Source: Limnobacter sp. MED105 (GTDB lineage: Bacteria > Pseudomonadota > Gammaproteobacteria > Burkholderiales > Burkholderiaceae_B). From it: 64,000 bases of DNA. Below, one piece after another: positions 1 through 8,128 of the stretch. Position numbers and translations under genes: made by a program. The number at the start of each line of letters is the position of its first letter. Position 1 is the stretch's first letter. A model generated the notes under the pieces. It had not been told where the DNA came from, did not search any database, and saw only the letters and a list, made by a program, of their open reading frames with translations. The stretch lies in assembly GCF_000170915.1 (NCBI RefSeq), contig NZ_ABCT01000006.1, positions 108,597-172,596 on the forward strand, in the 5' to 3' direction.

Positions 1-344
1 GCCTTGAGGGAGTGCTTTTGGATTTTTTGGCTGAGCAAGGGGTTGCTATCGGAAAAAAGACACCATTGGGCGGGCTTATAAAGCAATTGGAATCTAGAGG
101 GAATCTCAGTGACACAGTGAGCTATCACCTGAACTTTCTATTAAGTCAAAGAAACTATTTCGTACATAAAATTGCCCAGCTCATGCATGGGTATGAGGTT
201 GAAAGTAAAGAAATTGAAACCTTCAGGGACAGGGTTAAAAACCTTCGGGAACAGATAGAGTTTTTTGCAAGCATGTTCAACGAGTCCCCAACTCGCACAC
301 ACATAGAACAAGGCGCTCCAGCCGACCGCCAAAGCGGCGGCTGA
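1..344 (+). CDS. Integron cassette protein of unknown function (5' partial)
   Basis: Open frame running in from the left edge; an internal GTG at 12 could be a start, but the frame stays open upstream of it, so the true start may lie outside the window. About 110 residues are visible, mostly helical and charged, with no family I recognise and no signal peptide or membrane segment. The stop codon (342-344) lies inside the attC hairpin at 303-358, as is typical of integron gene cassettes whose reading frame runs into the recombination site. Function unknown; the identity as a cassette gene is inferred from this position. Confidence 0.6.
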   Translation, partial: LEGVLLDFLAEQGVAIGKKTPLGGLIKQLESRGNLSDTVSYHLNFLLSQRNYFVHKIAQLMHGYEVESKEIETFRDRVKNLREQIEFFASMFNESPTRTHIEQGAPADRQSGG

Positions 345-358
345 GCTCATCGTTATCC
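303..358 (+). repeat. Integron attC recombination site
   Basis: Imperfect palindrome with attC architecture: an outer AAC-containing R'' (303-309) and a GTT-starting R' (352-358) flank a hairpin. GCTC (315-318) pairs with GAGC (343-346), AGCCG pairs with CGGCT, and CCGC pairs with GCGG around a CAAA loop. The left arm has two unpaired bases (C319 and A325), like the extrahelical bases that guide integron integrase. The arms resemble the short attC of aadA-type cassettes. R'' and R' match the consensus only partly (AAC and GTT are kept). Confidence 0.7.
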
Positions 359-649
359 AAAGTCGGTTTATGACCACTTTGTAGACGTTCTAAGTAAACA
401 GTCCCAAAGGCCGCTCTGGCCAAAAACCAGCCTCTCAACCATCAATATTTCAACAAAAAATACGAACTTGCACGTGCTTGTTCACATCTACCGACGTTTT
501 CGTAAAACGTCGTGATGAATTTAAAACCCACTAATCCAACGATAAAAAAATATCCATACCGAGTAACACGTTTACTTTAGTAATCTTGCCAATATCGGGG
601 TGAGGTGCGTAAATAATTAGCCTTTGCCAACCCCCAAAAACCTTCTTCC
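359..649. other. Non-coding stretch after the attC site
   Basis: No convincing gene on either strand. It contains a perfect 9-bp inverted repeat with a 3-base loop at 492-512, AT-rich sequence, and the 3' end of the ExoD-like gene on its right. No second attC site is visible, so the cassette to the left may be the last of its array. Confidence 0.5.
492..512. repeat. Perfect 9-bp inverted repeat
   Basis: CGACGTTTT, a 3-base loop, then AAAACGTCG. The run of T ends the left arm rather than following the stem, so it is not a standard terminator. It lies between the integron cassette and the ExoD-like gene; role unknown. Confidence 0.45.
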
Positions 650-1222
650 CTAAACCACCCTCACAATCAGCCACACCAAAAAAACCACCACGCCAACCCC
701 TACCAAGCCAGTCACAATGCCTGCAATAAGCGCCAGGCCGTCTCGCGCCATTAGGCCAAGCCCAATCAAGATGAGTGCCACAGCGGGGGTTCCGTTGCCG
801 CCGGGTATGGGCAGAAAAATAATGAAGCCCATCAAGGCGATGAAGGGTACCAGCCAGCCGCGGTGTGTGGGGCTGCTTAGCGACAGCAATCGCGGTTCAC
901 AAATGCGGTCGGCTTTGGTGTATATCCAGCTTAAAATTTTGATTAGGCGGGTGGCCGTAGCTTTGGACAACGTTACCCGGCATACCCTTTCAGGCAGGCC
1001 GTGCCCGCTGTCGTTGATCCACATCATGTGGGCTATGGCCCATATTCCAAACGAGAACAAAAAGCCTGAAAAGGGAATGGGCAGCAGGGTAAGAACGGCC
1101 AGAAAAAGCAGAAGCGCGCCGTGGGCTGATTCGCCGTGCATGTCGGCGAGAAAGCGCACGGAAACCTGGTCTTCGTGAGGGTGTTCAACAGCCAGTTTAA
1201 GGCGCAGCAGTAAATCATTCAT
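650..1222 (-). CDS. ExoD family membrane protein
   Basis: 190 residues, close to the family's usual length. It shows the ExoD pattern: an N-terminal cytoplasmic part with a HGESAHGALLL-type segment, then several hydrophobic segments including LPIPFSGFLFSFGIW and a second proline/glycine-rich repeat (FLPIPGGNGTP), ending in two C-terminal membrane helices. ExoD proteins were named for an effect on exopolysaccharide production in Rhizobium; the biochemical role is not established. The gene reads alone on the minus strand toward the cassette. Confidence 0.8.
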   Translation of the reverse strand: MNDLLLRLKLAVEHPHEDQVSVRFLADMHGESAHGALLLFLAVLTLLPIPFSGFLFSFGIWAIAHMMWINDSGHGLPERVCRVTLSKATATRLIKILSWIYTKADRICEPRLLSLSSPTHRGWLVPFIALMGFIIFLPIPGGNGTPAVALILIGLGLMARDGLALIAGIVTGLVGVGVVVFLVWLIVRVV

Positions 1223-1265
1223 GCTGATGAGTATACCGTTGCAGCGTTACACCCTTTACACCGTT

Positions 1266-2039
1266 TTAGCGATAGCCTCCATCGGCCATGACAACTTGCC
1301 CCATTAAATAGGGCATGGTGAGTAAGTGCAATGCACATTGAGCCATTTCATCAGGCTCGGCCCAGCGTTTCATCCAGATTTTTGACGATTCTTTTTCGCG
1401 CACGTCGGGGGGTAGGGTGGCGTTCAGGTCTGTATTGATCCATCCGGGTGCCAATCCGTTAATGCAAATTTGGTCTTCTGATAATTTTTCTGCGGCCACG
1501 CGCACAAACAAGTTGTTGGCGGCCTTGGATGCATCGTAGTGGGCAGAAACCGGGTCCCAACTGTTAATACCGTTGGTTGAAGTAACCAACACAATGCGGC
1601 CGCGAAAGTCGCCGTGTAGCGGGTTGTTTTTCATTTGCAGGGCTGCGTATTTGGTGACCAAAAAGCTGCCTGTGGCATTGGTGTTTTGAACTTGGTCCCA
1701 CTCGGCCTGGGTTTGGTCAAAAAATTCGGTGTTGGGTGATATGCCTGCGCTGTGGATCACATGGTCAATGTTGATGCCCTCGCGCCCAATGGCCTCAAAG
1801 AATGCGGCAACCGATACTTCCTGACCCACTTCGCATGGAAATGCCTTGGCTTGTACCTTTGGGTTGGCTTGCTGGATTTGCAGCAAGGCCGCTTGTGTTT
1901 TTTCAGGTTTGCGGCTGGCCGACACCACCACGTTGCCGCCCGCTTTGGCCACTGCCAGGGCGCAGGTAAGGCCAATGCCGCTGGCGCCGCCGGTGATCAC
2001 TGTCCAGGTGTTGGAAAAATCAAAATGCGCTGTAGCCAT
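1266..2039 (-). CDS. SDR family oxidoreductase
   Basis: Short-chain dehydrogenase/reductase of 257 residues, the usual size for a classical SDR. The N-terminal Rossmann motif TGGASGIG (NAD(P) binding), the HSAGIS stretch equivalent to NAG, the catalytic Ser in VLVTSTNG and the YDASK (YxxxK) active site are all present. The C-terminal LAPGWINTD segment is typical. Substrate cannot be told from sequence. It lies downstream of the TetR gene on the same strand, with about 90 bases between, and may be co-regulated with it. Confidence 0.9.
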   Translation of the reverse strand: MATAHFDFSNTWTVITGGASGIGLTCALAVAKAGGNVVVSASRKPEKTQAALLQIQQANPKVQAKAFPCEVGQEVSVAAFFEAIGREGINIDHVIHSAGISPNTEFFDQTQAEWDQVQNTNATGSFLVTKYAALQMKNNPLHGDFRGRIVLVTSTNGINSWDPVSAHYDASKAANNLFVRVAAEKLSEDQICINGLAPGWINTDLNATLPPDVREKESSKIWMKRWAEPDEMAQCALHLLTMPYLMGQVVMADGGYR

Positions 2040-2129
2040 GCCTTACCCCTTTTTTGTTGTTGGGTATTCAGTTTGGCACAGCGGTAAAGTTTTGTTGAAG
2101 TCTAATTGGGGTGTGGTTTGGGCTTTGTT

Positions 2130-2798
2130 CTACGCATAACCCTTTACGCCCAGTTCGCGGCCCATGCCGCCGAATACGCGTTCGGTGCCGTCGACCAGTT
2201 CCGCCACGGGTTGTTTGAAGTCGGTGGCTATCCAGCTTTGGCACAGGTGAATGATCACGCCCACTGCGCTTTTGGCCATCACCCGCAATACCTTGTCGGG
2301 TACTTTGGGGCCGCCTAAAAATGGGCGGGTGAATTGCAGCAGCAGGTCGACAAAGGCGTCGTAGCGCTCGCCATACATTTCGCCCAGTTGGCCGCGCACG
2401 CTCATGGCTTCAATCAAAATTAACCTTGCCTTGGCGGGGTTGCGTTCTACAAATCCAAAACTTTCTTGCAAGCCGGCATGCACCAGTTTGCGGGCGTCCA
2501 TCAAATAAGGAGCTACCGCGGCCAGAATGGACTGCATGTATTCACGGGTTGCAGATTCGTAAGCGGCGGTTAATAGCGCTTCTCGGCTGGGGAAGGCTTC
2601 ATAAAAATAGCGCTTAGTCAGCCCGGCCTGCGAACAAATGGCATCAATACTCACCGCTGCAAATCCTTGTTCACCGAATAAATGCACGGCGGCGTCCACC
2701 AGAGCCTGCTTGCGGGCGGCTTGGCGTTCTTCGGCGGACTTGCCGCCGTAACTGCGCGGGGTTGCTTGCGCGGGCAGGGTGGTTTTGAGTTCAGTCAA
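2130..2798 (-). CDS. TetR/AcrR family transcriptional regulator
   Basis: 222 residues. The N-terminal TetR helix-turn-helix is clear (about residues 25-75: AAVHLFGEQGFAAVSIDAIC then AGLTKRYFYEAFPSREAL). The C-terminal ligand-binding domain is helical and not diagnostic. The start is TTG at 2798. The gene is divergent from the SGNH/GH31 lipoprotein operon. The shared intergenic region carries two matching palindromes (2818-2835 and 2859-2876) that are the obvious candidate operators, so it probably represses itself and the lipoprotein operon. Ligand unknown. Confidence 0.9.
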   Translation of the reverse strand: MTELKTTLPAQATPRSYGGKSAEERQAARKQALVDAAVHLFGEQGFAAVSIDAICSQAGLTKRYFYEAFPSREALLTAAYESATREYMQSILAAVAPYLMDARKLVHAGLQESFGFVERNPAKARLILIEAMSVRGQLGEMYGERYDAFVDLLLQFTRPFLGGPKVPDKVLRVMAKSAVGVIIHLCQSWIATDFKQPVAELVDGTERVFGGMGRELGVKGYA

Positions 2799-2817
2799 TG
2801 GAATATCTCAAAGTATT

Positions 2818-2835
2818 TGACACTGAATCGTATCA
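2818..2835. promoter_or_regulatory. Candidate TetR operator 1
   Basis: Palindrome TGACAC-N6-GTATCA between the divergent TetR and lipoprotein genes. It is near-identical, as an inverted copy, to the site at 2859-2876; the flanking ATT/AAT bases are also conserved, giving 15 of 21 matching positions. It begins 20 bases upstream of the TetR start codon. Confidence 0.65.
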
Positions 2836-2858
2836 CATTTATTCTAGCGTTGAATATC

Positions 2859-2876
2859 TGATACTAAGTCGTGTCA
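2859..2876. promoter_or_regulatory. Candidate TetR operator 2
   Basis: Palindrome TGATAC-N6-GTGTCA. Its centre lies 41 bp from that of operator 1, about four helical turns, so two regulator dimers would sit on the same DNA face. It is 39 bases upstream of the lipoprotein start at 2915. Confidence 0.65.
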
Positions 2877-2914
2877 AATTATCCAAAATTCCAATTAACC
2901 TTAGGCTGTTTGCA

Positions 2915-4273
2915 ATGAAACGCTCGTTTATGTATGGCTTGGCCTTGGCCAGCGCCTTGTTGTTGACAGCCTGTGGAGGCGACTCATCCAACAACTCCAG
3001 TGCCGCAGCTCGGTCAATTCAAGCAAGTGGGGCGGGCTTTTGTACACCCATGCAGGGCACTGCGCAGCAGGGGCGGGTGGTGACTTCCTGGAAGACCGCG
3101 CCTGGCGACGCGCTGATTACGCACCCCATCAGTGGGCTGACAGTTCGCCAATCGTTTGCGCCCCACTGGGCAGGCAATGTGGTCCGCCTGCGTTTAAGCA
3201 ATCGGTATTCAAGCCTGCCGGTTACGTTTACCAATATTCATTTGGCCGAGGAAGCCGCACCGGGCAGTGCCAAAATGGTGCCCAACACAGAATGCCTGCT
3301 CACCTTCAACGGCCAGCCCAGCGTGACACTGCAAGCGGGTGAAACCGTGGTGAGCGACTGGATTACATACCCGGTAGAAGCCTTTCGGCGCGTGGGGGTT
3401 AGTTTTTATGCGCCAGGACTTACGCCCCAGGTTACCCGCCATTTGAATGCGAACGAGGTGCTGTACCTCAGCTTGCCCGGCGACCACACAAGCAGTGCCG
3501 ATGGCAGCATGTTTATTGCTGCGCCCGAGGGGTACACCGCCAATTTTCTCGTGATTGAAGCGTTGGAGATATTGGCCCCGAAGAATGTAAGCACGGTTGT
3601 GGCGGTGGGCGATTCCATTACCGATGGATCTGATTCAACCACGGCTTTTTTAAGTGGCCAAGGCTCGCCCTTGGTGGCCACTGACCAACGTTACTCCAAC
3701 CATTTGCAGCGCAGGTTCAACAGTGCAGGTATGCCTTTCACAGTGGCCAATGCGGGCATTGGTGGCAACGAGTTGCTACGCGACGGTTGGCTGCCCCAGT
3801 TTGGCAAGGCACTGCTGACCCGTTTCGATGCGGATGTACTGCAAACCCAAGGTGTAAGCCATGTGTTGGTGATGATAGGCACCAACGACTTCGGGAACCC
3901 CAAGCCGGGGCAGGCGCCCACATCTGATGCATTGATTGCCGGGTACAAAGAGTTGATTGCCAAAGCAAAAAATGCAGGGTTGAAAATTATTCTGGGCACC
4001 ATACCGCCAGCAGAAGGCACAGTGACTGAATTGTTACCTGTACTACACGGCACTGCCGCGGCACGGCGTGCGCGTGATGAAACCAACGCCTGGATACGCA
4101 GCCAAACCTTGAGCGACGGCATGGTGGATTTTGAGCAATGCCTGGAAGACAAAAACCGCAAGGGTTTTTTGGCTGAAGAATACAACAGTGGTGACAACCT
4201 GCACCCCAACCCTGCAGGCTACGCCGCCATGGCCGACTGCGTGAATTTGAATCTGTTCGAGAGACAACCATGA
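2915..4273 (+). CDS. SGNH/GDSL hydrolase family lipoprotein
   Basis: The start at 2915 is chosen because it begins a classical lipoprotein signal (MKRSF, hydrophobic run, lipobox LLTAC); the longer frame back to 2798 would run through the operators. 452 residues. An N-terminal beta-rich domain (about 40-200) is followed by an SGNH esterase domain: GDSITDG with Ser234, the Gly in GIGGNE, the Asn of GTNDFG, and D427-x-x-H430 in DNLHPN. Expected to be a membrane-anchored esterase acting on an acylated sugar or similar ester. It overlaps the GH31 gene by ATGA, so the two form an operon. A paralogue lies at 17953-19275. Confidence 0.85.
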   Translation: MKRSFMYGLALASALLLTACGGDSSNNSSAAARSIQASGAGFCTPMQGTAQQGRVVTSWKTAPGDALITHPISGLTVRQSFAPHWAGNVVRLRLSNRYSSLPVTFTNIHLAEEAAPGSAKMVPNTECLLTFNGQPSVTLQAGETVVSDWITYPVEAFRRVGVSFYAPGLTPQVTRHLNANEVLYLSLPGDHTSSADGSMFIAAPEGYTANFLVIEALEILAPKNVSTVVAVGDSITDGSDSTTAFLSGQGSPLVATDQRYSNHLQRRFNSAGMPFTVANAGIGGNELLRDGWLPQFGKALLTRFDADVLQTQGVSHVLVMIGTNDFGNPKPGQAPTSDALIAGYKELIAKAKNAGLKIILGTIPPAEGTVTELLPVLHGTAAARRARDETNAWIRSQTLSDGMVDFEQCLEDKNRKGFLAEEYNSGDNLHPNPAGYAAMADCVNLNLFERQP

Positions 4274-6576
4274 AATTCCTGTGTTCAAGCAGTACTAGTG
4301 CGGCCTCAATTTTTTTATCGGTCGTGTTTTTGGCGGGCTGTTTAAGCAACAGCGAAAGCCCGGTTGTAGCCAACACCGCAACAGTTTCTGGCAGTGCAGT
4401 GCAGCCCGCGCAAGTCAACATGGGCGAGCAAACCATTGCCATGCGCAATGCCAATGGCCGGGTAGAAGTGTTGAAGAATCCGTTGCGGATCCGGTTTTTT
4501 AATGCGGCCGATGAGTTGGTGCTTGAACAGGTCAGCAGCAGCGGTGGACTATTTGAGCCGGGCTTTGCAGTGGATGAACCTTTGGGCAGCGACTACCTGC
4601 CACGGCGTTTGTTGAATGCACCTTTCAGCTACATGGTGGGGGCTGAAATTGCACCGCAGTTGCGCGCTACGCCCTGGGTGGGCAACTACATTACACAGGC
4701 TTTGGTGGGTGTGCAGTACCACGGCACGGAGGTTTTGGAAGCCAAAGAAACAGCCAGGGGCGTTGAACTGACCATTGCTACCAACGACCCCACAGGAAGG
4801 GTTATCAATGTGGAGCTAAAACCTGCGGACAACAACAGCTTTGAGGTGCGCATGGCCGTGAACCCCGCTGAAGGTGTTGTGATGGTGGCAGACAGTTTTG
4901 TGTTGCGCGATGAAGAATCGTTTCATGGTTTTGGTGGTCGCCACAACGCAATCAACCAGCGTGGTAATTTGCTGACCAATTTTATTCAGGCGCAGAACAT
5001 TGGAGCCGGGCCTTTGGCACCTGTCGCCAATTTGGCCTCAGGGCAAGGCGAGGGGTACATGTTTCCTTCCGGGCCAGACGCAGCGTATTACATTTCAACC
5101 GCATTTGCTTCAACGGGTGGGTATGGCTTCATGCTCGATAGCACTCGGCCTTCGCGCTACGACCTTGGTGCTTCCAACGCCGATGCCTGGCAGGTGAATG
5201 TGTCAGGCACGGAGATGACTTATCTGGTTGCACCTGGTGCTGAGAAGAAAGCACTGCAAAGTTTGTCGGGCCTGCAAGGGCGACACCGTTTGCCTTTGCA
5301 AGCTGACCTTGGCCCAACCTTGTCGCGCGCAGTGCGGGTGTTGTCCGCCGAAGCGGATGATGCGACCAGCTATGAAGCAAAAATTTGGGACGACATTGCG
5401 AAGATTGATGCATTCAAATTGCCCGTGAAAGGCTATGTATTCGAGGGCTGGGAAATACTGCCGCGCGAAACCAGCAAAACTGTGATCAAGGCTTTGCACG
5501 ACCGCAACATTCGAGCGTATTTGTATATTCGAAATTACGTGGGTGTTGATGTGGCCAATACTGAGCGGCCCGAGACTTTTACAGAGGCCTTGCAAGAAGG
5601 GTATGTGGTCAATGACGCAGCCGGTTTGCCTTATCTGTTCGGTACGCCATTTGGTGGTTTGGGCGCTGCAATTGACTTCACCAACCCGGAAGCGATTGCC
5701 TGGTGGGAAGGCCGCATTCGGGAAATGCTGGTGGACCTGAAGGCCGACGGATTCATGCAAGACTTTGGTGAACACATTGCATTGGACATGCACTTTTTTG
5801 ATGGCAGCACAGGCGTTACCATGCACAACCATTACCCCACTGTATTTCACCAAACCACGCGAAAAATTATCGACGACATTGAGGCCAAAACCGGGCGACA
5901 CATTTTTTTCTGGACGCGTGCTGGTTATTCCGGGCGGCAGGGCAGCTCGGGTTTTGAGTCATCCAATTTTCCAGGCGATGAAACCAGTGATTGGTCGCGC
6001 GCCTCGGGCATTGCATCGCTGACCACTGACATGCTGAGCCGAGGTGCCACTGGTTCCTACGGTTACAACACCGACATTGGTGGCTACTTTGATTTTCATG
6101 TGGGTGCGGCCAGCGCCGAGTTGTATACCCGTTGGTCTTTCTGGGCTGCATTGTCGCCTGTGTTTAGGGTTCACAATTCGTCAAGCAATGGGGTGCGCAT
6201 GCCCTGGTTTTACGGTGAAGAAACATTGGAGCATTGGCGCAAGGCGGCTGAACTGCACTTGAAAGCGGCACCCTTGATCATGCGTTTGTGGCAAGAAGCG
6301 CAAACAACAGGCGTACCCCCTGTGCGCGGGCTGTGGGTGGAATATCCCAAGGATGAGCGCGCCCGGCAGGAAGACCAACAATGGCTGTTGGGGCCCAATG
6401 TGTTGGTGGCCCCGGTGGTGGAGCAGGGCGCAAGCACGCGCAATGTGTATTTGCCCCAAGGTTGCTGGAAGCACGTGGACACCGGCGCGCAGTTTGAAGG
6501 CCCGCGCGATGTGACCGTGCCCGCGCCGATTGATTCATTGCCGTATTTTTTTAAATGTGGCACAAACCCTTTCTGA
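4270..6576 (+). CDS. Glycoside hydrolase family 31 lipoprotein
   Basis: 768 residues beginning with a lipoprotein signal (lipobox FLAGC). It has the GH31 (beta/alpha)8 barrel: nucleophile Asp498 in DGFMQDFGE, acid/base Asp570 in FPGDETSDW, then NTDIGGY. The DFGE form of the nucleophile motif and the RAGYSGRQG stretch resemble the sulfoquinovosidase (YihQ) branch more than classical alpha-glucosidases with DMNE. The sulfonate-binding residues of YihQ are not evident, so specificity is open. The first codon overlaps the esterase stop (ATGA), suggesting that the pair strips ester groups and then cleaves an alpha-glycoside at the membrane. Confidence 0.88.
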   Translation: MKFLCSSSTSAASIFLSVVFLAGCLSNSESPVVANTATVSGSAVQPAQVNMGEQTIAMRNANGRVEVLKNPLRIRFFNAADELVLEQVSSSGGLFEPGFAVDEPLGSDYLPRRLLNAPFSYMVGAEIAPQLRATPWVGNYITQALVGVQYHGTEVLEAKETARGVELTIATNDPTGRVINVELKPADNNSFEVRMAVNPAEGVVMVADSFVLRDEESFHGFGGRHNAINQRGNLLTNFIQAQNIGAGPLAPVANLASGQGEGYMFPSGPDAAYYISTAFASTGGYGFMLDSTRPSRYDLGASNADAWQVNVSGTEMTYLVAPGAEKKALQSLSGLQGRHRLPLQADLGPTLSRAVRVLSAEADDATSYEAKIWDDIAKIDAFKLPVKGYVFEGWEILPRETSKTVIKALHDRNIRAYLYIRNYVGVDVANTERPETFTEALQEGYVVNDAAGLPYLFGTPFGGLGAAIDFTNPEAIAWWEGRIREMLVDLKADGFMQDFGEHIALDMHFFDGSTGVTMHNHYPTVFHQTTRKIIDDIEAKTGRHIFFWTRAGYSGRQGSSGFESSNFPGDETSDWSRASGIASLTTDMLSRGATGSYGYNTDIGGYFDFHVGAASAELYTRWSFWAALSPVFRVHNSSSNGVRMPWFYGEETLEHWRKAAELHLKAAPLIMRLWQEAQTTGVPPVRGLWVEYPKDERARQEDQQWLLGPNVLVAPVVEQGASTRNVYLPQGCWKHVDTGAQFEGPRDVTVPAPIDSLPYFFKCGTNPF

Positions 6577-6620
6577 GTGACATTTGATTATTCAATTGCA
6601 GCAACGATTAGAATCGGGCG

Positions 6621-6680
6621 ATGATTGCACTTTGGCATCGTGTTGAAGCATTGCTGCTATTGGATGAATTGAATTCATGA
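6621..6680 (+). CDS. Possible 19-residue upstream ORF
   Basis: ATG at 6621 opens a 19-codon frame (MIALWHRVEALLLLDELNS) whose TGA overlaps the kinase start codon as ATGA at 6677-6680. This is the arrangement used for translational coupling. The ribosome binding site is weak, so it may be chance. Confidence 0.25.
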   Translation: MIALWHRVEALLLLDELNS

Positions 6681-8128
6681 AACCGACCACGTTGTTGACA
6701 GGCTCTTTGGGCTTTGCCTTGTGGGCTGCCCTGATGTTGCTTCTGGTTTATCCGCACGAATGGATCACGCTAGCCAATGCGCCTGTGGTTCTTATTCTGG
6801 TCTCGTCGATTTATTCACTGTTGTTGCCTTTGGGGATTTCGCTTGCGTTGAGCGCACTTGCCGTGCTCATGTTCAACTACCAAATGGTGCCGCCTGTTCA
6901 CACCTTTCATGTGGACCTGCAAGAGCATGGCATTTTGCTGATCACGATGATGGGTGTGTCGTGGTTGGTTACTTATTTATTGCGGCGGCAAAAGCAAATT
7001 GCTGCGCTTGAACGGCGGCAGGCGCAGCGTACTCTGCAGCTCATGCAATGGAGCGAAAAGCTGCGTGAGGTTGATCATCCGCAACAATTACTGTCAGATT
7101 TGCAGCAGTTGTTGCTCAGCTTGGCCGATGGCACTCGCCAATTCTTCGTGGGATTTGGTTCTATTGAAGTTGATTTGCTTAACGCTTCTCAAACAAAGGC
7201 ATTTGACGCGTGTTTGCAAGAAAACAAGGCGCTTGGAAAAAGCACAGGGCGCTACGACAATCTGGAAGATCTGTACTTGCCTATGCGTGGAAAATCGAAA
7301 GCATATGGGGTGTGCGTTTGCGTGGGTGACGACCTGGATTCTAGCGAAACCTTGTGGGTTCGAGATGCACAGGCATTGCTTGACCAAATGGGCCTGGCCT
7401 GTGAACGGCGAGACAATTTGCTGCGTGCTCAAAGCGCCCGGGAATCGGCACAAACCCAGCAAACCCGTAGCCTGTTTTTAACATCAATTGCTCACGATCA
7501 GCGAACACCGCTGGCCAGTATCATGACTTCCGCTTCGGCGATACTGGAGCAAACAGACCGCTTGAGCCACGATGAAATTCGACACTACGCCGAATTGATT
7601 CAAGAGGAAACCCAGCAGGTTGCTCGCCTGACCGACAACACGCTGACCTTGGCACGGTTAAGTGGTGAAAAGGTTAAGGTACCCATGCAACTTGAATCGG
7701 TGGAAGACATGGTAGCGGCCGTGTTGCAACGCTTGAGGAAACGCAAGACCTTGTATATACCCACCGTGAAAGTTGCTGCAGGTTTGCCTTTGGTGAATTG
7801 CAATATGGTGCTGGTGGAACAGGTGCTGGACAATTTGATCGACAATGCAATCAAACATTCGGGTGTCCCTGGTTCAGTTGAACTTAAGGTGTTGCAACAG
7901 CAAGGTGAGGTGGTGTTTCAGGTGTCTGATAGCGGCCAAGGTATGCAAAGCCAACTTAAATCGAAGGGCGATGAATCACGGGGTTTGGGTATCGGCTTGC
8001 AGCTGTGTAAGGCTGTGGCACAAGTTCATTCTGGGCGCTTGGAGTTTTCTTCAGCTGCAAGTTCTGGCATTGGGGTGCTGGCCACCTTCGCGTTGCCGTC
8101 GACCATCGCGCAGGAACATGGCGCATGA
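6677..8128 (+). CDS. KdpD-like sensor histidine kinase lacking the KdpD N-terminal domain
   Basis: 483 residues. The membrane block at about 10-100 looks like the KdpD four-helix region (DUF4118), followed by a linker/GAF-like region (about 110-255), a HisKA domain with His273 in SIAHDQRTPLAS, and an HATPase domain (DNLIDNAIKHS, then GLGIGLQL). KdpD of E. coli is about 890 residues and starts with a large cytoplasmic KdpD/USP portion, which is absent here. The next gene is a KdpE-like regulator (ATGA overlap), then kup. The kinase probably senses potassium or envelope state for control of Kup. The gene name kdpD is withheld because of the missing domain. Confidence 0.85.
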   Translation: MKPTTLLTGSLGFALWAALMLLLVYPHEWITLANAPVVLILVSSIYSLLLPLGISLALSALAVLMFNYQMVPPVHTFHVDLQEHGILLITMMGVSWLVTYLLRRQKQIAALERRQAQRTLQLMQWSEKLREVDHPQQLLSDLQQLLLSLADGTRQFFVGFGSIEVDLLNASQTKAFDACLQENKALGKSTGRYDNLEDLYLPMRGKSKAYGVCVCVGDDLDSSETLWVRDAQALLDQMGLACERRDNLLRAQSARESAQTQQTRSLFLTSIAHDQRTPLASIMTSASAILEQTDRLSHDEIRHYAELIQEETQQVARLTDNTLTLARLSGEKVKVPMQLESVEDMVAAVLQRLRKRKTLYIPTVKVAAGLPLVNCNMVLVEQVLDNLIDNAIKHSGVPGSVELKVLQQQGEVVFQVSDSGQGMQSQLKSKGDESRGLGIGLQLCKAVAQVHSGRLEFSSAASSGIGVLATFALPSTIAQEHGA

